Part shown: positions 25,265 to 32,325 of the stretch, piece by piece | How the letters are laid out: the number at the start of each line of letters is the position of its first letter | Position numbering within the stretch: position 1 is the stretch's first letter | Origin: Cytobacillus sp. NCCP-133 | Lineage (GTDB): Bacteria > Bacillota > Bacilli > Bacillales > Cytobacillaceae | NCBI RefSeq assembly: GCF_026011715.1 | Contig: NZ_BRVM01000028.1 | Coordinates: forward strand, 1 to 37,084 | Direction of reading: 5' to 3' | DNA length: 37,084 nt | The notes under the pieces: model-generated | Databases searched by the model: none | Told to the model about the DNA's origin: nothing | Seen by the model: the letters and a program-made list of their open reading frames with translations, nothing else | Translations under genes and position numbers: made by a program

Positions 25265-25279
25265 TGTGTAATATGCACA
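25265..25279. promoter_or_regulatory. Operator candidate TGTGTA-ATA-TGCACA
   Basis: This dyad has the same spacing and right arm as the perfect dyad at 12335-12349; the left arm differs by one base. Its centre lies about 54 bp before the likely transcription start of the FAD oxidoreductase. A -10-like TATAAA lies at 25315-25320 and has no clear -35. That placement suits an activator, and the adjacent CdaR-type regulators are the obvious candidates. Confidence 0.55.
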
Positions 25280-25347
25280 TAGTATCACAGCCTCAAAGTG
25301 AGTAACATTGATACTATAAACGCATGCAAAGGAAGGCAGGGAAGCGA

Positions 25348-26514
25348 ATGGCAAACCAGGCAGATATTATTATAGTTGGTGGCGGAGTCATTGGTTCTAG
25401 CATTGCTTATCATTTGTTAAACGATGGATTTACGGGTAAGATTCAGGTTTTTGAAAAAGATGGTTTGTACGAATTTGCTTCAACACCGAGAAGTGCCGGC
25501 GGATTTAGACAGTTGTATACCACCGCCGTCAATATGCAGCTGAGTAAATACAGTCTGCAAATTTATAAAAATTTCTCCACGGACATGGCAATCGACGGTG
25601 AGGCCGCAGAGATCGACTTTAAGCAAAGAGGGTATCTATTTTTGGCTACTGAAAAGATGATGCCCCAATTTGAAAAACATTTAAAGCTTCAGCATGATAA
25701 CGGAATTAATTCTCAGCTCCTTGAAGGCGAAAAACTGCTGGATATCATTCCCGAGCTGAATATTGACGATCTTGCGGGCGGATTATTCTGCAGTGAAAGC
25801 GGCTATTTAGATCCTTATTCTGTGATGGCCGGATATGTGAAATATGCAAAAAAGCTTGGAGCTGAGTATATCTATGAAGAGGTGGAAAGCCTCATTACCG
25901 AGCAGGATTATGTGAAGGGAATCAGGCTAGTGGACGGAAGGGAGCATCATGCACCAGTGGTGGTAAATTGTGCAGGTGCCTGGGCATCCATACTGGGGGA
26001 TAAAGCAGGTTTGCCCCTTCCTGTAGTTCCGCTTCCAAGACAGATTTTTCAATTTGACAGTAAGGAGCCGCTAAAAAATTACCTGCCATTGACCATGGAT
26101 CCTACAGGTGTCTATTTCCGTCATGAGGGGGAAAAGTTCATATCCGGTTATGCAGAGGAAATTGAGCCGGGAATAAGCTTCAAATGGCGAAGATCTGCTT
26201 TTGAAGATCATATTTGGCCTGTGCTGGCTAATCGAATTAAAAACTTTGAGCATGTGAAAATAGAAAGAGGATGGACAGGTTTGTATGATTTTAACACGAA
26301 AGATCATAACGCAATTCTCGGTGAATACCCGGCAATGAAAGGCTATTATGTTGCCTTTGGCTTCAGCGGCCATGGAATGCAGCAGGCACCAGCCGTTGGC
26401 AAGTGCCTATCCGAGCTTATCCGGACAGGAAAATACGAGACACTTGACCTGAAGCCGTTAAGAGTGGAACGTTTTGCTGAAAATGATCTTATTATTGAAA
26501 ACGCTATATACTAA
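25348..26514 (+). CDS. FAD-dependent oxidoreductase of the DAO (sarcosine/dimethylglycine dehydrogenase-like) superfamily
   Basis: This flavoprotein is about 388 residues long. The Rossmann motif GGGVIGSSIAYHL begins at residue 11, followed by STPRSAGGFRQLY (flavin contact) and a substrate domain with GYLFLATEKM and GLFCSESGYLDPYSV. The C-terminal GFSGHGMQQAPAVGK is the DAO-fold signature of glycine/sarcosine-oxidase-type enzymes. It probably oxidises the C-N bond of a secondary amine or amino acid. ATG 25348 is preferred because AGGAAGGCAGGGAAG precedes it; ATG 25324 is almost at the expected transcript start. The gene is flanked by two CdaR-type regulators on the opposite strand and ends at a shared terminator. 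The electron acceptor is unknown. Confidence 0.9.
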   Translation: MANQADIIIVGGGVIGSSIAYHLLNDGFTGKIQVFEKDGLYEFASTPRSAGGFRQLYTTAVNMQLSKYSLQIYKNFSTDMAIDGEAAEIDFKQRGYLFLATEKMMPQFEKHLKLQHDNGINSQLLEGEKLLDIIPELNIDDLAGGLFCSESGYLDPYSVMAGYVKYAKKLGAEYIYEEVESLITEQDYVKGIRLVDGREHHAPVVVNCAGAWASILGDKAGLPLPVVPLPRQIFQFDSKEPLKNYLPLTMDPTGVYFRHEGEKFISGYAEEIEPGISFKWRRSAFEDHIWPVLANRIKNFEHVKIERGWTGLYDFNTKDHNAILGEYPAMKGYYVAFGFSGHGMQQAPAVGKCLSELIRTGKYETLDLKPLRVERFAENDLIIENAIY

Positions 26515-26569
26515 AGAGCTGATATATCAGCGCCAATATAAGATTAAGCTGTATGTATCTAATGCCTTT

Positions 26570-26614
26570 AAAAAACACCTTTGCAGGGGCTACCTTTTAG
26601 CGAAGGTGTTTTTT
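26570..26614. terminator. Bidirectional terminator between the FAD oxidoreductase and CdaR-type copy 3
   Basis: AAAAACACCTTTGC (26571-26584) pairs with GCGAAGGTGTTTTTT (26600-26614), with a loop that holds a small inner stem. A runs precede it and a T run follows. Confidence 0.8.
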
Positions 26615-26637
26615 GGGGGATCGACCGGCTTAAGACT

Positions 26638-27825
26638 CTATGATTTCATATCCTCGTAGCATTGGATTGATGTATAGAGGAGCATGCAATCTTCGAAACT
26701 GCTTGTATTGAGGGAGGTAATTTCACTGATTTTTTCAAGTCTGTAAATGATCGTATTCCGATGGATGAACATATTTCTGGAAGCTTCACTCAAATTCATA
26801 TTGTACTTGCAAAAGCCCAGAAAGGTAGAGGATAAAACCTCATAATTGTCTTGTTCAGTTAAAGGAGAAATCAATTTTAACAGTTTCTGTTTATAGTCTG
26901 GAGCCAGTTCACTCGGCAAAAGGTTTAAAAGTGCTTCCCTCTCGTTGTATAGATGGATGTCAGGCTGGCCCTTAAAACCCAATCCTATTTTTATGGCCTT
27001 CATGGCGTTTTGATAGGAATCCGAATATCCGCTGATGCCATTTTGCACATCTCCCACTCCCATTTTTGCCGAAACACTATATTTAGCCTCAAGAAATGAA
27101 TTAATTTTTGCCAGCTTCTCATCCAGTTTATCCAGTAAAGATGGTAATGACTCAGGAAAGGGCATGGATTTAAAAATAATGAACCGTTTAAAGTCCAGAA
27201 AAGAAACGATATCATTATCATTCTTCTGGAATAGTAACTTAAGGAAACTTAAAACCTCTTTTTGAAAATGAAAAGATAGATTTCCAAAAAGGTTCCAATC
27301 ACCGGAGGAAGTGTTGGTGATATCAATAATTAAACAGACCCGATCCGTAAGCAAATCGAACTCCAGCAGCTTCGCATATTGAAAAATATGATCCTTCTCT
27401 TCCTGTTCAGACTCTTTATAGTGGATAAGCTGATGGACCAGCATTTCGACCATTTTCTCTTTTAGCTCCACCATTTCTTTCCGAAAAGCATCCTGACACA
27501 TCATTTCAACATGATTTTTGACTAAGTGAACGTATTTTTCAACATCAGCTGGGTTTCCGACAATTCCCAGAACACCGATCACTTTGTTATTAAACTTTAA
27601 AGGTGCAGAGACACCAGGGAGAATTTTTTTATCCATTTCATTCTTGCAGTAAACCATGTTGTTTTTCCTGATGACTTCGAGGGAGGGACGATGGAAAATT
27701 CCGATTCTGCCTGGATCTGTTGAGCCAATGATATACCCTTCATTATCGGTAATACTAATAGGATATTGGATAATTTCACTTGTTTTTTCAACAATATCCT
27801 GTGCAATATTTTCAAGGATTTTCAT
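26638..27825 (-). CDS. CdaR/PucR-family regulator with diacid-recognition domain (copy 3)
   Basis: This 395-residue regulator has the same layout as the other two. The sensor domain has YPISITDNEGYIIGSTDPGR and ILPGVSAPLKFNNKVIGVLG, the middle is MGVGDVQNGISGYSDSYQNA, and the C-terminal HTH is LSEASRNMFIHRNTIIYRLE. ATG 27825 has GGAGGAAGG about 6 bases upstream. It diverges from the Rieske oxygenase gene across 278 bases, so it may control that gene, while its 3' end converges on the FAD oxidoreductase. The sensor motifs match copy 2 closely, which suggests duplication and a related ligand. Confidence 0.9.
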   Translation of the reverse strand: MKILENIAQDIVEKTSEIIQYPISITDNEGYIIGSTDPGRIGIFHRPSLEVIRKNNMVYCKNEMDKKILPGVSAPLKFNNKVIGVLGIVGNPADVEKYVHLVKNHVEMMCQDAFRKEMVELKEKMVEMLVHQLIHYKESEQEEKDHIFQYAKLLEFDLLTDRVCLIIDITNTSSGDWNLFGNLSFHFQKEVLSFLKLLFQKNDNDIVSFLDFKRFIIFKSMPFPESLPSLLDKLDEKLAKINSFLEAKYSVSAKMGVGDVQNGISGYSDSYQNAMKAIKIGLGFKGQPDIHLYNEREALLNLLPSELAPDYKQKLLKLISPLTEQDNYEVLSSTFLGFCKYNMNLSEASRNMFIHRNTIIYRLEKISEITSLNTSSFEDCMLLYTSIQCYEDMKS

Positions 27826-27988
27826 TTTTTGCCTTCCTCCCTGTCCTGAATGCTTCCTCTCTTACTATACAAAAAAATGAACCTTCTTTTCATTATTTTT
27901 TTGTCTCTCCGAACAACAAAAGCCATCATTTAATTCTCTTAACCTGCACTTTTAGATAAAAAAACTAAAAATTAATTTTAGAGCTTCC

Positions 27989-28016
27989 TTGTTTTTGTAT
28001 AAATTAACCATATAAT
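27989..28016 (+). promoter_or_regulatory. Sigma-A-like promoter of the Rieske oxygenase gene
   Basis: TTGTTT (27989-27994) and TATAAT (28011-28016) are 16 bp apart. The likely transcription start is near 28022, about 80 bases before the translation start. Confidence 0.5.
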
Positions 28017-28024
28017 TCTGAATA

Positions 28025-28068
28025 TTTTAAATTTAAAATTATATTATTAACACTTTGAGTATAGTGTT
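28025..28068. promoter_or_regulatory. Dyads at the start of the Rieske oxygenase transcript
   Basis: TTTTAAATTTAAAA (28025-28038) is a perfect AT-rich palindrome at the expected transcription start. AACACT (28049-28054) and AGTGTT (28063-28068) form a dyad with an 8-base spacer just downstream. Either could bind a repressor. The first is low in information because it is all A/T. Confidence 0.3.
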
Positions 28069-28103
28069 TGTCATGTGAGTTTATAAAAAAGGAGGGGAAG
28101 GTT

Positions 28104-29195
28104 TTGAAGGTGGTTAAAGTTAGCCATACGTTAAGTGAAGCTCATACGTTACCGTCATGGCTTTATACCGATCCAAAGGTTCTTGAAGTGGAAAAGAGAG
28201 AGATTTTTTGCAAGACATGGCAATATGTCGGACATTTAAGTCAATTAACGCGACCCGGGGATTATTTTACAGCGGAAGTAGCTGACCGTCCCATTATCAT
28301 TAGCATGGGGCAGGATGGGGATATTAGGGCATTTTATAATGTCTGTTCACATCGTGCTTCAAAGCTTGCAGAAGGAGAGGGCAATAAATCAGTTTTTACC
28401 TGTCCATACCATGCGTGGACCTACCGTACCGACGGTTCTCTGCTCAGAGCACCAAATATGAATGGATGCGACCATTTCGACCATCAGGATTTCTGCTTAA
28501 AGACCATTAAACTTGAAATCAGCCATTCCTTCATCTTTGTCAATTTAGATCCGCAAGCTGTTTCGATGAAGACGCAATATCCTGATCTCTTGCAGCATGT
28601 TGAAAAATACGACCTTAGCAATCTAAAGAAAGTGCGTGTAAAAGAAACGGTTTGTGGGTCAAATTGGAAGGACGGAATAGACAATTATCTTGAGTGCGAT
28701 CATTGCTCTATTGTACATAAAACGCTCGTTTCGAAGCTTGATATGAAGCAATACGAAATGGCGATGTACGATTATTATTCCTATCAGGGGACGCCATTAA
28801 AGGGTAAGAAGCTGGACTTTGGCTTGGGACAAGGCGGCCGGTATTATTGGCTTTATCCGAACACATGGTTTTCCTTTGATCCTGGGCCGGCCAATCTATC
28901 GATTCACCAGTCCATACCGATTGACCATAAGACTACGAAATATGTATATACCACTTTTTTCCTGACCGATGAGATTACGGAAGAAGAAAGAGAGTTAATG
29001 GCAATGGATGAGCTTGTTAGAAAAGAGGATCTCGAAATTTGTGAAATGGTTCAAAAAGGGATGGCTACTGGGGCTTATTCGCAAGGAAGATTTTCACTCA
29101 CAGAAAATCTCGTTCACCATTTTCATTTACTTATTCAGCGGGAATTGGAAAAAGTACTGCCGCTTCCCCAGGATCCAGTCACAGCCATTGATTAA
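28104..29195 (+). CDS. Rieske non-heme iron oxygenase alpha subunit, quaternary-ammonium demethylase type
   Basis: This oxygenase is about 363 residues long. The Rieske 2Fe-2S ligands are Cys81/His83 (NVCSHR) and Cys100/His103 (TCPYHAW). The mononuclear iron site is DNYLECDHCSIVH, with His200 and His205, and probably Asp309. The residue bridging the two centres is Glu197 where most ring hydroxylases have Asp. A Glu here is typical of carnitine monooxygenase CntA and glycine-betaine monooxygenase GbcA. This argues for N-dealkylation of a betaine-like compound over ring hydroxylation. TTG 28104 is chosen for GGAGGGG 7 bases upstream; the frame is open to 28068. No reductase partner (GbcB/CntB type) lies in the window, so it must be elsewhere. 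An amino-acid-type permease follows. Confidence 0.9.
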   Translation: MKVVKVSHTLSEAHTLPSWLYTDPKVLEVEKREIFCKTWQYVGHLSQLTRPGDYFTAEVADRPIIISMGQDGDIRAFYNVCSHRASKLAEGEGNKSVFTCPYHAWTYRTDGSLLRAPNMNGCDHFDHQDFCLKTIKLEISHSFIFVNLDPQAVSMKTQYPDLLQHVEKYDLSNLKKVRVKETVCGSNWKDGIDNYLECDHCSIVHKTLVSKLDMKQYEMAMYDYYSYQGTPLKGKKLDFGLGQGGRYYWLYPNTWFSFDPGPANLSIHQSIPIDHKTTKYVYTTFFLTDEITEEERELMAMDELVRKEDLEICEMVQKGMATGAYSQGRFSLTENLVHHFHLLIQRELEKVLPLPQDPVTAID

Positions 29196-29204
29196 GCGGA
29201 TATG

Positions 29205-29218
29205 TGTAAGCGCTTACT
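29205..29218. promoter_or_regulatory. CcpA catabolite-response element (cre)
   Basis: TGTAAGCGCTTACT fits the cre consensus TGWAANCGNTTNCA at every position but the last, and contains the perfect palindrome GTAAGCGCTTAC. It lies between the Rieske stop and the permease start. Glucose repression of the permease, by roadblock or promoter occlusion, is the expected effect. Confidence 0.75.
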
Positions 29219-29261
29219 ACTTTTAATGTTTCATTCTAAACGGAAGGCAGGGGGATGCTGG

Positions 29262-30680
29262 TTGAGTGAACAAAAATTAAAGAGGCAAATGAAAAGCCGT
29301 CATTTATTTATGATGTCTTTGGGAGGAATAATTGGTACCGGACTATTTCTGGGATCCGGTTACGCAATCGGTGAAGCTGGGCCTGCAGGTGCGATTCTTG
29401 CTTATCTTGTTGGCGGCCTGCTTATGTATTTAGCCATGATTTGTTTAGGGGAATTATCTGTTGTAATGCCGGTTTCAGGCTCTTTTCAGGCGCATGCTAC
29501 CAAGTTTATTGGCCCGGCAACCGGTTTTGTCATCGGCTGGGTCTATTGGCTAAGCTGGGCCATGTATGTCGGACTTGAGTTTGTAGCAGCAGGATTGCTT
29601 ATGAAAAGATGGTTTCCAGATGTTCAAACATGGATTTGGTGTGCCATCTTCATCGTTCTTCTATTTTCGATTAATTCACTCACAACAAAAGCCTTTGCCG
29701 AAACGGAATATTGGTTTGCAGGGATTAAAGTTCTTACCGTTATCCTTTTCATTATTATCGGATTAGCAGCCATTTTTGGCGTTATCAATATGGACAGCGA
29801 ACCTGCTCCTTATTTATCCAATTTCGTCGGTGACGGTATTTTCCCAGCTGGGATGATTGGTGTTTTCATATCGATGATGTCTGTCATCTACGCGTTTCAA
29901 GGCTCTGAAATTATGGGTGTGGCCGCTGGTGAAACGGAAGAGCCGGAAAAGAATATACCAAAAGCCATTCGGACGATCGTATTCCGAATCATGTTGTTTT
30001 ACGTTTTGGCGATCTTCGTATTATCGGCCATTGTTCCCTGGAAGGAAGCCGGAGTTCTTGAAAGTCCGTTTGTAACCGTTTTTGATATGGTGGGAATTCC
30101 TTATGCGGCTGACATTATGAATTTTGTTATTTTAACGGCGATTCTTTCTGTCGGCAACACAGGGCTCTATGCCTGTACACGAATCATGTATTCGCTGTCT
30201 GAAACGGGGATGGCTCCAAAAGTTTTTGGAAAGCTGAATAAACGGGGTGTTCCTGCATACGCTCTTTTAGTGACATTGGGTTTTGCGCTGTTATCTCTTC
30301 TTACCAGCTATATAGCTGCTGATACACTCTTTGTCGTTCTGCTGGCGGTTAGCGGAATCGGCGGAACACTCACATGGTTAGCCATTGCAGCCGCTCAAAT
30401 CGGTTTCCGCAGACAGTTTATAAAAAATGGCGGGAAAGTGGAGGATTTAAAATACAAGGTTCCGCTTTATCCGTTTATTCCGATTTTATGCATTGTCATG
30501 TGCCTGTTTATTTTCGCGGTAATGGCTTTTGATCCGACCCAGAGGTCATCGCTTTTTTGGGGCTTTGGCTTTATAGGACTTTGCTATGTGTATTATTACT
30601 TCATGTATACTCGCAAAAATATTACATTGCCCATTAACACGGAAAGTGGAGCGAATCCAGCTGTAGGGGATGAGATATAA
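29262..30680 (+). CDS. APC-superfamily amino acid permease (AAT family)
   Basis: This protein of about 472 residues has 12 hydrophobic segments. The family start is complete: MKSRHLFMMSLGGIIGTGLF then LGSGYAIGEAGPAGAI, as in GABA, lysine and proline permeases. The GSEIMGVAAGETEEPEKNIP motif in the middle and a short basic C-terminal tail are also present. TTG 29262 is chosen because AGGCAGGGGG lies about 8 bases upstream; the frame is open back to 29202 but runs through the cre site. It follows the Rieske gene by 66 bp and may import its substrate or a related amine or amino acid. A terminator lies directly after it. The transported compound is not predictable beyond a cationic or zwitterionic amino compound. 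Confidence 0.92.
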   Translation: MSEQKLKRQMKSRHLFMMSLGGIIGTGLFLGSGYAIGEAGPAGAILAYLVGGLLMYLAMICLGELSVVMPVSGSFQAHATKFIGPATGFVIGWVYWLSWAMYVGLEFVAAGLLMKRWFPDVQTWIWCAIFIVLLFSINSLTTKAFAETEYWFAGIKVLTVILFIIIGLAAIFGVINMDSEPAPYLSNFVGDGIFPAGMIGVFISMMSVIYAFQGSEIMGVAAGETEEPEKNIPKAIRTIVFRIMLFYVLAIFVLSAIVPWKEAGVLESPFVTVFDMVGIPYAADIMNFVILTAILSVGNTGLYACTRIMYSLSETGMAPKVFGKLNKRGVPAYALLVTLGFALLSLLTSYIAADTLFVVLLAVSGIGGTLTWLAIAAAQIGFRRQFIKNGGKVEDLKYKVPLYPFIPILCIVMCLFIFAVMAFDPTQRSSLFWGFGFIGLCYVYYYFMYTRKNITLPINTESGANPAVGDEI

Positions 30681-30688
30681 AACATTTG

Positions 30689-30727
30689 AAACTGCAGTTC
30701 ACTTTTCTGAAGTGTTGCAGTTTCTTT
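30689..30727 (+). terminator. Terminator after the permease gene
   Basis: AAACTGCA (30689-30696) pairs with TGCAGTTT (30716-30723), with an inner CACTT/AAGTG stem, followed by CTTT. The T tract is short, so some readthrough into the amine oxidase gene is possible. Confidence 0.6.
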
Positions 30728-30815
30728 AATGAAGCAGTGTTAATACTTGGAGGAGAAAATCAACAGGCTGATTTAACAGATATCCATGCAGAGCCATAAA
30801 AAAGGGGGATTAATA

Positions 30816-32138
30816 ATGAAGAATCCGAAGAACTATGATGTCATTATTGTAGGAGCAGGTTTTTCCGGGTTGACGGCAGCGAGGGAATTAAGGCTTTTAG
30901 GCAATAAAGTGCTGGTTCTGGAGGCTCGGGACAGGATTGGGGGGCGGACTTGGGTTGATCATCGCTTGGGTACGGATCTTGAAATGGGAGGAACGTATGT
31001 TCACTGGCATCAGCCGCATGTGTGGACGGAAATTACCCGATACGGCCTTGAACTTGCTTCCGGTCCAAAGACCGAAAAAGTTTTTTGGATTGTTGATGGG
31101 AAAGCACATTCATCCCCAGCAGCAGAATTTAAAAAAAGACTAAGAGAATCGGTTGAGAGGTTAATGAGCGAAAGCAATAAGCATATGCCCTTGCCTTTTG
31201 AACCGCTAAAATCACAAAGCTTTCGTGATTTGGATCATATCTCTGCAGAACAATTCCTGCAGAATTTTTCTTTAACTAGAGAGGAATATGAGGTATTACA
31301 TGGCTGGATAGCATCAGATTACTGCGGCGAGCCCGCAGAAGGTGCTATTACGCAAATCTTTCGATGGTGGGCATTCTCACAAGGAAAGTGGGATACCCAT
31401 AGTGCCATGGTTTCGAGCTATCGCTTAAAGCAGGGGACAAGGAAATTAATTGAATCGATTGCTGATGACAGCGGGGCAGACATAAAGCTATCAACGAGAG
31501 TGGGAAGAATCGAGCATGAAGAGGGAAGTGCAAAAGTATTCACAGTTGAAGGAGAATGTTATACGGCCAGAGCGGTCATGGTAACCGTTCCATTAACAAC
31601 TCTTAATGATATTCAGTTCGAACCGCCTCTTTCTTCAGCAAAGCAGGCATCCTCCAAAGAAGGTCAAACATCTAAGGGAGTTAAAGTGTGGGCAAAAGTG
31701 AAGGGCGAGCTGTAGCCTTTTGATGCCATAGCACCTGGAAGCTACCCGCTGAATTCTGTTCATTTGGATCGCTATGTGAATGGTGATAGCATCCTGGTGG
31801 GGTTTGGGCCGAGTGCGGCTAGACTGAATCCGAATGACAGGTCAGGAGTGGTAGAGGCTTTAAGATGCTGGATTCCTGACATACAAGTCATAGAAAGTAC
31901 GGGCCACGACTGGGTACATGATGAATACTCAAAGGAAACCTGGCCTATGCTGAAGCCAAAGCAATTAACCAGCTATCAAAAGGAATGGAGCACCCCTGAA
32001 AACTCGGTGTTTTTAGCAGGTACAACGTATGCAAACGGCTGGGCAGGCTTCATTGATGGTGCAATTGAAAACGGAATAACTGTCAGCAGGAAAGTGCACA
32101 ATTATTTAGTAAGTAAAGAGTTCGTAAATGCAGAATAG
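30816..32138 (+). pseudogene. Flavin monoamine oxidase interrupted by one in-frame TAG
   Basis: The whole frame encodes a 440-codon amine oxidase. The N-terminal FAD motif is DVIIVGAGFSGLTAARELR, followed by EARDRIGGRTW and EMGGTYVHWHQPHVW, with the C-terminal FAD contact AGTTYANGWAGFIDGAIENG. Codon 300 (31713-31715) is TAG, between KVKGEL and PFDAIAPGSYPLN. The same frame continues without any other stop to 32136. One nonsense change, not a frameshift, therefore breaks the gene. The truncated 299-residue product lacks the C-terminal FAD/substrate residues. AAGGGGGAT precedes ATG 30816. The lesion looks recent, as no other decay is visible. A sequencing error, or suppression in this strain, cannot be excluded. 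Confidence 0.88.
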
Positions 32139-32144
32139 ATAAAG

Positions 32145-32195
32145 AAAGGTGCCGGGTCATTCAAATTCTGAATGGTCCCGGCACCTTTAATTTTT
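32145..32195. terminator. Strong bidirectional terminator
   Basis: AAAGGTGCCGGG(T)CATTCA pairs with TGAATG(GT)CCCGGCACCTTT, a long stem with one bulge. TTTTT follows at 32192-32196 on the plus side and TTTCTTTA on the minus side. It separates the amine oxidase from the converging transporter operon. Confidence 0.85.
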
Positions 32196-32217
32196 GCTCT
32201 ATATGGTTGGCATCATT

Positions 32218-32325
32218 TTATTTATCATGATAGTCTGTCGTTAAGGTCCTATAAACCATGTAGGAGAAGCCTCCCCAGAATAAACTTAACGTTACGGCCA
32301 TCATGACGATTGCTGAAGCAGTCAT
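32218..32325 (-). CDS. MetS-like small subunit of an NSS transporter
   Basis: This 35-residue protein begins MTASAIVMMAVTLSLFWGGF and ends DYHDK. It has one membrane segment (about 4-24) and a short charged tail. It matches the pattern of MetS, the small subunit needed by the methionine/alanine importer MetP of Corynebacterium. The ATG overlaps the last base of the symporter stop (TAATG), and its ribosome site GGGAGG lies inside the symporter's last codons, so translation is coupled. Its position directly after an NSS gene is the usual arrangement. It is too short for ordinary gene calling. Confidence 0.85.
   Translation of the reverse strand: MTASAIVMMAVTLSLFWGGFSYMVYRTLTTDYHDK

Noticed and set aside
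31713..31715. TAG in the amine oxidase as a pyrrolysine codon
   Set aside because: Pyrrolysine is known from methylamine methyltransferases, not flavin amine oxidases. No pyl genes are visible, and a single nonsense mutation is the simpler reading.
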